From: Pseudomonas poae
GTDB lineage: Bacteria > Pseudomonadota > Gammaproteobacteria > Pseudomonadales > Pseudomonadaceae
DNA: 64,000 nucleotides
NCBI RefSeq assembly: GCF_001439785.1
Contig: NZ_JYLI01000021.1
Span: 1 to 64,000, forward strand
Direction of reading: 5' to 3'
Positions 9,331 through 16,984 of this stretch are shown piece by piece (the first letter of the stretch is position 1; every line of letters begins with the position of its first letter). The notes beneath the pieces were generated by a model. It was not told the origin of the DNA and did no database searches. It worked only from the letters and a program-made list of their open reading frames with translations. A program made the translations under genes and the position numbers.

Positions 9331-9556
9331 TATTCGACGCCTGGACTTAAAGCAACTTGCATACAAACGGTACAGTTCTTTAAATGAATTTTTAGACAGG
9401 TACAATTTTGGCGTCGATATAAAACTACCCGAACACTCAAGCCGCAGCCTAATATCCCGGTACTACGTGGCAGACCGTGTACAGCTGACGTCTTATGCCC
9501 AACGGCAACAATTGCCCACTGCGCCACCTTGATTGTCCATCCACAGGAGTCACCCC
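9331..9556. other. spacer upstream of the DUF2388 cluster
   Basis: No convincing gene. It includes two 30-bp-spaced boxes GGTACAGTT (9369-9377) and GGTACAATT (9399-9407) that resemble the boxes before the DUF1127 gene. They may place the DUF2388 cluster under the same regulator. A ribosome site ACAGGAG lies just upstream of 9557. Confidence 0.4.
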
Positions 9557-9877
9557 ATGTCCCGTCTTCGCCTGTTGAGCGCTGCCACGCTTCTTGTTGT
9601 GGCCACCAATGCTCACGCCAGCAGCTTTATCGTCACCACCGACTCCATCGTCGGCGCGCTGAAAGCCACATCCGATGCAACCTCCGACGCCACGTCCTCC
9701 CTGCGCGACAACAAAGTCGTACGCGCCGCCCGTGACGATGCCGCCAGTTTTGTTGCCAGTGAAGGCGCCATCCGTGGCGTCAAACTGGAGAGCGCCCTGG
9801 CGCAGATCCGCCAACAAGCGCCGCAGCTCAATACCGCCACCGATGCACAACTGGCCCAGGCAATTCTGGCCATCTGA
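9557..9877 (+). CDS. DUF2388 exported protein, copy 1
   Basis: A 106-residue protein with a cleavable signal peptide (about residues 1-21, ending NAHA-SS). The mature part carries the DUF2388 core SLRDNKVVRAARDDAASFVA, then GAIRGVKLESAL and the tail LAQAILAI. Function is unknown; the family is essentially pseudomonad and periplasmic. The start at 9557 has a good ACAGGAG site, and an upstream ATG at 9533 would spoil the signal peptide. It is the first of three tandem paralogues leading into the Lnb-like gene. Between it and the next copy a hairpin GGGAGCG/CGCTCCC (9898-9915) may shape mRNA stability. Confidence 0.85.
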   Translation: MSRLRLLSAATLLVVATNAHASSFIVTTDSIVGALKATSDATSDATSSLRDNKVVRAARDDAASFVASEGAIRGVKLESALAQIRQQAPQLNTATDAQLAQAILAI

Positions 9878-9986
9878 TAACAGCGGTGTAGGAAAAGGGA
9901 GCGCCAGCCGCTCCCGAACGCCGCTGCGCTGGCTCTCGCTGGGGCATTGCGCTAGCCTTGGCGCTCGTTTTCAAGCGTCGAGTCCC

Positions 9987-10304
9987 ATGGCTTTTTCTTA
10001 CCGCCTCTTCACCGTTGCCTTGTTGATGTGCGTCGGCTGGTCACCGTTGGCTTCGGCCTTTGATGTGACCGTGCAGAGCACCGTCGTCAGCGTATATGCC
10101 ACCAGCAAGGTGACGTCTGCACCCTTCGACAGAAAAAGAATACTGGCCGCACGGGATGATGCTGCCGCTTTCATTGCCACTGACGGCCAATGGCGAGGCG
10201 CACGTCTGGAGTCCGCGCTGGATTACCTGCGCCGCACCCGGCCAAAACTTCATGCAAGCGACCTTGAACTGGCGCAGGCAATTCTCGTCCAATCGTCATC
10301 TTAA
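9987..10304 (+). CDS. DUF2388 exported protein, copy 2
   Basis: A 105-residue protein with a signal peptide (about residues 1-24, ending LASA-FD) and the same core: AARDDAAAFIATDGQWRGA, then RLESALDYLR and LAQAIL. It is the most diverged of the three copies: the SIRDxKVV block is reduced to FDRKRIL. The ATG at 9987 was chosen because it starts the hydrophobic leader. It sits 17 bp before copy 3, so the two are probably co-transcribed. Function unknown. Confidence 0.82.
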   Translation: MAFSYRLFTVALLMCVGWSPLASAFDVTVQSTVVSVYATSKVTSAPFDRKRILAARDDAAAFIATDGQWRGARLESALDYLRRTRPKLHASDLELAQAILVQSSS

Positions 10305-10321
10305 TATTCTGGAGCCCTTCC

Positions 10322-10642
10322 ATGCGTAGCCCGCTGATCGTCGCCGCCCTCGGCCTGCTGTTCCTGGCCGATATCGCCCAGGCGCAAACCCTCAAGGCCA
10401 CCAGTAACATCGTCGTCCGCGCTTCTGCGCGCACCATCGATTTCACCTCGGACACCACCACCTCCATCCGCGACTCCAAAGTCGTGCGCGAAGCCCACGA
10501 TGATGCCGCCAGTTTCGTCGCCACCAATGGCGAGATCCGTGGCGCACAACTCGAAGCCGCTTTCGATACCCTGCGCACCCGCGTGCCCGAAGCCCGCGAT
10601 GCCACTGACCAGACCCTCGCCGAAGCTATTCTCGCTCTGTGA
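10322..10642 (+). CDS. DUF2388 exported protein, copy 3
   Basis: A 106-residue protein with a signal peptide (about residues 1-21, ending IAQA-QT) and the DUF2388 core SIRDSKVVREAHDDAASFVA, then EIRGAQLEAAFDTLR and LAEAILAL. It is closest to copy 1. Its TGA overlaps the GTG start of the Lnb-like gene (GTGA at 10639-10642), so the two are translationally coupled. This ties the unknown DUF2388 family to that enzyme-like protein. Confidence 0.85.
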   Translation: MRSPLIVAALGLLFLADIAQAQTLKATSNIVVRASARTIDFTSDTTTSIRDSKVVREAHDDAASFVATNGEIRGAQLEAAFDTLRTRVPEARDATDQTLAEAILAL

Positions 10643-12600
10643 GGCGCCTGGTCGCCTGGCTCCTGGCCGGGACTGTGCTGCTAGGTGGCGGCGCAGCCCA
10701 GGCCAGCCTGCAACTGCGGCTCAAGACCGACGGTCTGAGCCCTGCCGAACAGCAAGCCAGCCAGGCGTTGCTCGATGAAGCGATGAGCGCCTTGCCGCCC
10801 CGTTTTATCGAGCAACTGGACCGCCGCATCGATGTCGGCTGGACCGACCAGATGCCCGAAAACGCTTATGGCCAAGCCTCACTGGTGTCCGAGCTGGACC
10901 TCAACCGCAACCTGCTCGCCAGCCTCACCGACGGCAGCGCCGCCGCCCAAAAGACCCACCGCCCCCACGGCACCGTGCGCCGGGAAATGCTCGCCACCGT
11001 GCTGCATGAACTGACCCACATCTATGACCGTGCGCGCCTGTGGTCCAAGGACGACCGCGCGCTGATCAACCGCTGCAGCCGCCAGAACAGCATCACCGGT
11101 CTGATCGGCCTGCCGGACGAATGCCGTGGGCAGAACAACCGCCGCTTCACCCTCAGCGATGATCCACGCCTGCTGGACATCGCCGGCTGGCCGCAATATG
11201 TGGGCCGGCGCGGCGAACGCGAACAGCACAACCGCCAGATCGCGCGCAGCCCTGACCTCTACGAAACCACCAGCCCGCTGGAGTTCGTGGCGGTCAACAT
11301 GGAGTACTTCCTCCTTGATCCGAGCTACGCCTGCCGTCGCCCTTCGCTGTTCCGCTATTACAAGGAACACTTCGGCTGGGCTCCTCCCCAGCAGGATGCC
11401 TGCGAAAAGACCTACGCCTTTCTCAATGCCGGCAATGACTTTGCCAAAACGCCACTGGGCCATGTCGATCCCGAGCGCGTCTACGAAATTGATTACCTGC
11501 TCGCCGAAGCCAACCAGAACCTGGTCAGCCGCTGGGGCCACAGCATGCTGCGGCTGGTGATCTGCGCCCCCGGACGCCCTCGCGGCCCGGATTGCCGGCT
11601 GGACCTGGACCAGCACCTAGTGTTGTCCTACCGCGCATTCGTCGGTGACGTACAGCTGTCGAGCTGGGATGGCCTGGTGGGCAAGTACCCTTCACGCCTG
11701 TTCGTGCTGCCGCTGGCCCAGGTGATCGACGAGTACACCAAGACCGAGCTGCGCGGCCTCGCCTCCGTGCCGCTGAAGCTGTCACGTCAGGAAATCAACG
11801 ACACCGTCGAACACGCCGCCGAGATGCACTGGAGCTACGACGGCAACTATTTCTTCATTTCCAATAACTGCGCCGTCGAAAGCCTCAAGCTGTTGCGCAG
11901 CGGCAGTGCCAACCCGCAACTGACCGGGCTGGACAACATTACCCCCAACGGTCTGCTTGAAGTTCTGCAGGCACGGGGCCTGGCGGACACCAGCGTACTG
12001 GACGACAAACGCAAGGCGCTGCGCCTGGGTTATCACTTCGACTCGTTCCGCGAGCGCTATCAGGCGATGTTCGATGTGCTACGCAAATACCTGCCGATCA
12101 AGCAGGCCGAGGTCGAAGACTGGTTGGCGCTCAGTGCCGAAGAGCGCCGTCAATGGTTCGGCCAGGCCGACCTGCGCACCAGCGCTGCCTTGCTGCTGCT
12201 GGAGCAGGCCAGCTTTCGCAGACAGCTGATGCTGGCCCAGGATGAAGTCAAACAACGCTACCTCGGTGCCCGCGAGCTGAAGAATGGCGGCATGGAGAAG
12301 GCCAACGCGACGCTGCAACAGATCCTCGCCAACAGCGGCTTTCTCAGCCGCCCGGCGGAGTTGCTCGGCAGCAGCGGTTACGGTCTGCCGCAGCCGTCCG
12401 AAGCCAAGCGCCTGGAATCGGAAAGCGCCGAACGCCAGAAGCAACTGCAATCGCTGACCGGTGAGCTGGATAAGGAGGTAAGGGCGCTGCTGGAGCCATC
12501 CCGCGCCGCCGAGATTGCCGCGTGCGAGGCTAACCTCAAGCAACTCGGCGAACACCTGCGCAGTCTCCATAAAGCCGCTGGTGGTCTCGAACTGCCATAG
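10639..12600 (+). CDS. exported DUF4105/Lnb-like protein with HELTH motif
   Basis: A 653-residue exported protein starting with GTG (GTGA overlap with the preceding gene) and a signal peptide (about residues 1-22, cleaving near AQA-SL). Residues ~25-290 form a domain with HELTH at 123-127, a zinc-metalloprotease-type signature. Residues ~290-450 carry the DUF4105/Lnb periplasmic signature: RWGHSML with His301 and NNCAVES with Cys411, a likely His-Cys catalytic pair related to NlpC/P60 folds. Residues ~480-653 are charged and predicted helical or coiled coil. Lnb proteins transfer acyl chains to lipoprotein N-termini in some Firmicutes and other bacteria. Here the domain order differs and there is no multi-TM part, so acyltransferase, peptidase or amidase activity all remain open. 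Confidence 0.75.
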   Translation: MRRLVAWLLAGTVLLGGGAAQASLQLRLKTDGLSPAEQQASQALLDEAMSALPPRFIEQLDRRIDVGWTDQMPENAYGQASLVSELDLNRNLLASLTDGSAAAQKTHRPHGTVRREMLATVLHELTHIYDRARLWSKDDRALINRCSRQNSITGLIGLPDECRGQNNRRFTLSDDPRLLDIAGWPQYVGRRGEREQHNRQIARSPDLYETTSPLEFVAVNMEYFLLDPSYACRRPSLFRYYKEHFGWAPPQQDACEKTYAFLNAGNDFAKTPLGHVDPERVYEIDYLLAEANQNLVSRWGHSMLRLVICAPGRPRGPDCRLDLDQHLVLSYRAFVGDVQLSSWDGLVGKYPSRLFVLPLAQVIDEYTKTELRGLASVPLKLSRQEINDTVEHAAEMHWSYDGNYFFISNNCAVESLKLLRSGSANPQLTGLDNITPNGLLEVLQARGLADTSVLDDKRKALRLGYHFDSFRERYQAMFDVLRKYLPIKQAEVEDWLALSAEERRQWFGQADLRTSAALLLLEQASFRRQLMLAQDEVKQRYLGARELKNGGMEKANATLQQILANSGFLSRPAELLGSSGYGLPQPSEAKRLESESAERQKQLQSLTGELDKEVRALLEPSRAAEIAACEANLKQLGEHLRSLHKAAGGLELP

Positions 12601-12622
12601 ACCCTGTGTTGCAACACAGTCC

Positions 12623-12652
12623 AAATGTGAGAGGGAACTTGCCCCCTCCCCC
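12623..12652. repeat. degenerate REP palindrome
   Basis: Imperfect REP: GAGAGGGAACTTGCCCCCTC with the AATGTG flank seen in the other REPs of this window (compare 57616-57640). Confidence 0.6.
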
Positions 12653-12781
12653 ATAAAGCCAGGCTGTATAAATTCAAGCAGCCTGAAATTTTTACCGTGT
12701 GTCCCCTGTTTCCCCGGCGAAAGCTGGCTGAAAGCTTACGCGTCTAGGATCGCCTTCACTGTCGGCAACAGACCGACTGTT

Positions 12782-12792
12782 AACAACAACAA
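12782..12792 (+). promoter_or_regulatory. possible Hfq/Crc target motif (AANAANAA type)
   Basis: AACAACAACAA lies in the citMHS leader. It fits the A-rich catabolite-activity motif recognised by Hfq-Crc on Pseudomonas mRNAs, and it overlaps the start of a 26-codon leader frame. A citrate transporter is a plausible target for catabolite repression. No experimental support can be seen from sequence. Confidence 0.4.
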
Positions 12793-12872
12793 TGGTGACC
12801 CTGATGTCCGCTAGTAAACGCCTGCTTGCCCTCACTCCCCCCGTACGCCTCGTGCCTTTCGTTCTGCGCTGA
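12792..12872 (+). CDS. possible 26-codon leader peptide of citMHS
   Basis: ATG at 12792 immediately after AACAACAACA opens a frame MVTLMSASKRLLALTPPVR.. ending at TGA 12870-12872, 48 bp before the citMHS ATG. It has no typical GGAG site, so translation is uncertain. It may simply be chance reading within a leader. Confidence 0.2.
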   Translation: MVTLMSASKRLLALTPPVRLVPFVLR

Positions 12873-12920
12873 CCCAACCGGTTCGCCATTCCCTAGCCGC
12901 GCTACGCCTGGAGTATTCCT

Positions 12921-14228
12921 ATGCTGACTTTCCTTGGCTTTGCCATGGTCATCACGTTCATGTTCCTGATCATGACCAAGCGCCTGTCCGCGCTGATCGC
13001 CTTGATCATCGTGCCGATCCTGTTCGCGCTGTTCGGCGGTTTCGCACCGAAGATCGGCCCGATGATGCTCGAAGGCATCACCAAGCTTGCGCCGACCGGC
13101 GTGATGCTGATGTTCGCCATTCTCTACTTTGCCCTGATGATCGACTCCGGCCTGTTCGACCCGGCCGTGCGCAAGATCCTCAAGATGGTCAAGGGCGACC
13201 CGCTCAAAGTGTCGGTCGGCACCGCCGTGCTGGCTCTGGTTGTGTCGCTCGACGGTGACGGCGCCACCACCTACATGATCTGCGTGGCGGCCATGCTGCC
13301 GCTGTACAAACGCATCGGCATGAGCCCGCGGATCATGGCCGGCTTGATCATCCTCGCCGGTGGCGTGATGAACATGACCCCCTGGGGTGGCCCGACCGCC
13401 CGTGCGGCCAGTGCGCTGCATGTAGACCCATCCGACATCTTCGTGCCCATGATTCCGGCCATGGCTGCCGGTGTAGTCGCAATCCTCGTGATCGCTTACA
13501 TGTACGGCAAACGCGAACGTGCGCGCCTGGGTGAGCTGCACCTGCAGGGCGACGACATCGATCACAGCGACATCAGCGTGTCGCAATTCCCGGACGCCCG
13601 CCGTCCCAAGCTGATCTGGTTCAACGGCGCGCTGACCCTGGGCCTGATGTGCACACTCATCGCCGGCCTGTTGCCGCTGCCGGTGCTGTTCATGGTGGCG
13701 TTCAGTATCGCCATGATCGTCAATTACCCGTGCCTGCAACAACAGAAAGACCGCGTCGCCGCACACGCCGGCAGCGTACTGGCGGTGGTCGGGCTGATCT
13801 TCGCCGCCGGTATCTTCACCGGCATCCTGTCAGGCACCGGCATGGTCGACGCCATGTCCAAAAGCCTGCTGGCCGTGATCCCGGAAGCTCTGGGCCCATA
13901 CCTGGCGGTAATCACCGCACTGGTGAGCATGCCGTTCACGTTCTTCATGTCCAACGATGCGTTCTACTACGGCGTACTGCCGGTACTTGCCGAAGCCGCC
14001 AGCCACTACGGCATCACCGCCGTGGAGATGGCCCGCGCCTCGATCGTCGGCCAACCGGTGCACTTGCTCAGCCCGCTGGTGCCGTCGACGTACCTGCTGG
14101 TGGCCTTGGCCGGTATCGAATTCGGCGATCACCAGCGCTTTACCCTGAAGTGGGCAGTGCTGGTATGCCTGTGCATAATGGTCGCCGCATTGCTGATGGG
14201 GATTTTTCCGCTGTTCAGCACTCTATAA
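12921..14228 (+). CDS. CitMHS-family citrate:metal/proton symporter
   Basis: A 435-residue inner-membrane protein with about 12 hydrophobic segments. It begins MLTFLGFAMVITFMFLIMTKR and contains VSLDGDGATTYMICVAAMLP and TFFMSNDAFYYGVLPVLAE, both typical of CitMHS transporters that import citrate complexed with divalent metal. Ribosome site TGGAG precedes the start. The metal preference (Mg versus Ca) cannot be read. No two-component regulator gene is adjacent, unlike some citrate loci; control may be post-transcriptional through the A-rich leader motif. Confidence 0.88.
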   Translation: MLTFLGFAMVITFMFLIMTKRLSALIALIIVPILFALFGGFAPKIGPMMLEGITKLAPTGVMLMFAILYFALMIDSGLFDPAVRKILKMVKGDPLKVSVGTAVLALVVSLDGDGATTYMICVAAMLPLYKRIGMSPRIMAGLIILAGGVMNMTPWGGPTARAASALHVDPSDIFVPMIPAMAAGVVAILVIAYMYGKRERARLGELHLQGDDIDHSDISVSQFPDARRPKLIWFNGALTLGLMCTLIAGLLPLPVLFMVAFSIAMIVNYPCLQQQKDRVAAHAGSVLAVVGLIFAAGIFTGILSGTGMVDAMSKSLLAVIPEALGPYLAVITALVSMPFTFFMSNDAFYYGVLPVLAEAASHYGITAVEMARASIVGQPVHLLSPLVPSTYLLVALAGIEFGDHQRFTLKWAVLVCLCIMVAALLMGIFPLFSTL

Positions 14229-14244
14229 TCCTACCGACTCACTC

Positions 14245-14271
14245 ACCGCGCGGCGCTGCAGCTTGCGCGGT
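14245..14271 (+). terminator. possible weak terminator after citMHS
   Basis: Stem ACCGCGC/GCGCGGT with a 13-base loop, followed by TTAACATTT rather than a solid T run. It sits between citMHS and the terC-like gene. Confidence 0.4.
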
Positions 14272-14296
14272 TTAACATTTGCTCAAAGGAATACAC

Positions 14297-15064
14297 ATGG
14301 AATGGCTGACCAATCCGGAAATCTGGATTGCCTTCTTCACCCTGACGGCCCTCGAGATCGTCCTGGGCATCGATAACATCATCATGATTTCGATCCTGGT
14401 CAGCCGCATGCCCAAGCACATGCAGGCGCGCACCCGGATCTTCGGCCTGGCCCTGGCGATGGTCACGCGCATCCTGTTGCTGCTGTCGATCACCTGGGTC
14501 ATGCGACTCACGGCTGACCTGTTCGTGGTGTTCGGCCAAGGCATTTCCGGTCGCGACCTGATCCTGTTCTTCGGTGGCCTGTTCCTGCTGTGGAAAAGCT
14601 CCCAGGAGATGTACCACGCCCTGGAAGGTGAAGACGAATCCCACGACGAACCCGGCGGCAAGGGTGGCAAGTTCATCTACACCATCATCCAGATCGCGAT
14701 CATCGACATCGTGTTCTCCCTGGACTCGGTGATCACCGCCGTCGGCATGGTGTCCCATGTGCCGGTGATGGTCGCGGCCATTGTGGTCGCGGTGCTGGTG
14801 ATGATGCTGGCAGCCGGCACCATCAGCGCGTTCATCGACAAACATCCGTCGCTGAAGATGCTGGCGCTGTCGTTCCTGCTGGTGGTGGGTACCGTGCTGA
14901 TCGCCGAATCCTTCGACGTGCACGTGCCAAAAGGCTACGTCTACTTCGCCATGGCGTTCTCGCTGGCGGTGGAAGCGGTCAACATCAAGATGCGTACCGC
15001 CATCGCGAAAAAGAAGAAACAGCAGGATCCGGTGAAACTGCGCAAGGATGTTCCGGGTCAATAA
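14297..15064 (+). CDS. TerC-family membrane protein
   Basis: A 255-residue inner-membrane protein with about seven hydrophobic segments. The family acidic motifs are present: EIVLGIDNIIMISI in TM1-2 and IDIVFSLDSVITAVGM mid-protein. It resembles the E. coli YgdQ/YoaE N-terminal type rather than the plasmid tellurite-resistance TerC. Recent work on the family points to metal (Mn) export during membrane protein maturation; that role is inferred here. I see no yybP-ykoY riboswitch in the 68-bp leader. The ATG at 14297 follows CAAAGGA. Confidence 0.88.
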   Translation: MEWLTNPEIWIAFFTLTALEIVLGIDNIIMISILVSRMPKHMQARTRIFGLALAMVTRILLLLSITWVMRLTADLFVVFGQGISGRDLILFFGGLFLLWKSSQEMYHALEGEDESHDEPGGKGGKFIYTIIQIAIIDIVFSLDSVITAVGMVSHVPVMVAAIVVAVLVMMLAAGTISAFIDKHPSLKMLALSFLLVVGTVLIAESFDVHVPKGYVYFAMAFSLAVEAVNIKMRTAIAKKKKQQDPVKLRKDVPGQ

Positions 15065-15092
15065 CCCGGAACGTCGCGCACCACAAACGGCC

Positions 15093-15120
15093 TGCAGGAG
15101 CGAGCTTGCTCGCTCCTGCA
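15093..15120. repeat. REP palindrome (GGAGCGAGCTTGCTCGCTCC type)
   Basis: A perfect palindrome with 12-bp arms around CTTG, directly after the terC-like gene. It is a single REP of the family whose doubled form is the REPIN at 38251-38338, and could protect or end the mRNA. Confidence 0.8.
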
Positions 15121-15268
15121 TATGACAGTTTTGTTTCAATCCTCACTTTAGCTATGCGATGCTGGCGCGCAGCCCATTCGCCAACTACAGCTTAAGTACA
15201 AGACGTAGAACGGCACGCGGCAACTTTCCTTCGCTCCTCATGGAGCACACCCACACGGGGGGCCGAGC

Positions 15269-16927
15269 ATGCTGACCTTGCTCAATCTGCTTTCCGCCGT
15301 GACCCTGCTTATCTGGGGCACGCACATCGTCCGTACCGGCATTCTGCGGGTCTACGGTTCCAATTTGCGCCAGGTCATCGGGCAGAACATGTCCAGGCGC
15401 TGGCTGGCCTTCGTTGCCGGTATCCTGGTAACAGCCATGGTGCAAAGCAGCAACGCCACCGCGATGCTGGTGACATCCTTTGTCGGCCAAGGCCTCATGG
15501 GGCTGGTGCCTGCACTGGCGACCATGCTCGGTGCCGACGTCGGTACGGCGTTGATGGCGCGGGTGCTGACCTTCGACCTGTCCTGGCTGTCACCGCTGCT
15601 GATTTTCCTCGGCGTTATCTTCTTCCTTTCGCGCAAACAGACGCGTGCCGGTCAAATGGGCCGCGTGAGCATCGGCCTAGGCCTGATCATCCTCGCCCTG
15701 CAATTGATCGTCGAAGCTGCCGGGCCGATCACCCATGCTCAGGGCGTCAAAGTGATCTTCGCCTCGCTCACTGGCGACATCCTGCTCGACGCCCTGATCG
15801 GCGCGCTGTTCGCGATGATTTCCTACTCCAGCCTGGCCGCCGTGCTGCTCACCGCCACCCTGGCCGGTGCGGGTGTGATCGGCCTGCACGTGGCCATCGG
15901 CCTGGTGATCGGCGCCAATATCGGCAGCGGCATACTGGCCTTCCTCAGCACCAGCATGCAAAACGCCGCCGGGCGCCAGGTAGCGCTGGGCAGCCTGCTC
16001 TACAAACTGATCGGCCTGCTGCTGATCATCCCGGTGCTCGACCCGCTGGTGCTGTGGATGGACAGCCTGGACTACAGCGCCCAGGGCATGGTCATCACCT
16101 TTCACCTGCTCTACAACGTCAGCCGCTGCCTGATCCTGCTACCCACCATCGGCCCGATGGCGCGACTGTGCGAGTGGCTGCTGCCGGAGCGCGAAGAGGT
16201 CAACGGCAAGGCCAAGCCGCGCCATCTGGACGCTGCCGCCCTCGCCACACCGAGCCTGGCCCTGGCCAACGCCGCGCGGGAAACCCTGCGCCTGGGTGAC
16301 CTGATCGACAACATGCTGATGGCCATGCAGGAAGTGCTACGCGGCAAGCAAACCGCCATCACCCAGGAAATGCGCAGCCTCAGCGACGACGTCGAGGCAC
16401 TGTACAGCGCGATCAAGCTTTACCTCGCGCAAATGCCCCGCGAAGACCTGGGCGAACACGACAGCCGCCGCTGGGCCGAAATCATCGAACTGTCGATCAA
16501 CCTGAAGCTGGCCGGCGACCTGATCGAGCGCATGCTGCGCAAGGTGCAGCAGCAGAAGACCTCGCAGCGCCGCCAGTTTTCCGAAGTCGGCCTGGAGGAG
16601 CTTTCGGGCCTGCACAGCCAGTTGATCGCCAATCTGCGCCTGGGGCTGTCGGTGTTTCTGAGTGCCGACCCGGAGAGCGCACGCCAATTACTGCGCGAAA
16701 AACGTCGCTTCCGCGCCCAGGAGCGCCGCCTGGCCCACGCCCACGTCAGCCGACTGCAGCACAAGGTCGTACAGAGCCTGGAGACCAGCTCCCTGCACCT
16801 GGAGCTGATTGCCGACATGAAGCGTCTCAACTCGCTGTTTTGCAGCAGCGCCTATGTCGTGCTGGAAACGTCCGACACCGGCGCACTCTCCGCCGACGAT
16901 ATTGCCGACATCACGCATTCACCCTGA
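15269..16927 (+). CDS. Na/Pi cotransporter family protein with PhoU-like tail
   Basis: A 552-residue protein. Residues 1-300 contain two inverted Na_Pi_cotrans repeats with the QSSNATAMLVTSFVGQG and SYSSLAAVLLTATLAG motifs. Residues ~330-540 are a helical PhoU-like cytoplasmic domain. It is related to E. coli YjbB, which exports phosphate with sodium. The start follows GGGGGG. No Pho box is evident in the 200 bp upstream (only one ATGACAG half-site at 15122-15128), so phosphate control is not supported by sequence. Confidence 0.88.
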   Translation: MLTLLNLLSAVTLLIWGTHIVRTGILRVYGSNLRQVIGQNMSRRWLAFVAGILVTAMVQSSNATAMLVTSFVGQGLMGLVPALATMLGADVGTALMARVLTFDLSWLSPLLIFLGVIFFLSRKQTRAGQMGRVSIGLGLIILALQLIVEAAGPITHAQGVKVIFASLTGDILLDALIGALFAMISYSSLAAVLLTATLAGAGVIGLHVAIGLVIGANIGSGILAFLSTSMQNAAGRQVALGSLLYKLIGLLLIIPVLDPLVLWMDSLDYSAQGMVITFHLLYNVSRCLILLPTIGPMARLCEWLLPEREEVNGKAKPRHLDAAALATPSLALANAARETLRLGDLIDNMLMAMQEVLRGKQTAITQEMRSLSDDVEALYSAIKLYLAQMPREDLGEHDSRRWAEIIELSINLKLAGDLIERMLRKVQQQKTSQRRQFSEVGLEELSGLHSQLIANLRLGLSVFLSADPESARQLLREKRRFRAQERRLAHAHVSRLQHKVVQSLETSSLHLELIADMKRLNSLFCSSAYVVLETSDTGALSADDIADITHSP

Positions 16928-16984
16928 ACGGATGGTGGCCTGTGAAGTCAGTTAAAGCTGACCTCACTCGCCAGGAAGCTTGTT

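Larger units (their letters stand above)
12601..12920. other. 320-bp region between the Lnb-like gene and citMHS
   Basis: It starts with a small hairpin (CTGTGTTGCAACACAG at 12604-12619) and a degenerate REP (12623-12652), which together may end the upstream transcript. The right half is the leader of citMHS, with an A-rich motif and a short reading frame, listed separately. Confidence 0.5.

Noticed and set aside
9284..9532. 82-codon + frame between DUF1127 and the DUF2388 genes
   Set aside because: It starts inside the terminator hairpin, has no ribosome site and no recognisable domain; the region reads as regulatory spacer.
13830..14132. Antisense frames under citMHS, including a 328-codon one at 12780-13766
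   Set aside because: His/Asp/Gln-rich shadow; citMHS is clearly coding on the + strand.
14229..14296. yybP-ykoY manganese riboswitch before the terC-like gene
   Set aside because: The leader is only 68 bp, occupied by a citMHS terminator-like stem, with none of the riboswitch signature.
15122..15128. Pho box before the Na/Pi cotransporter
   Set aside because: Only one ATGACAG half-site with no second half-site at the required spacing.
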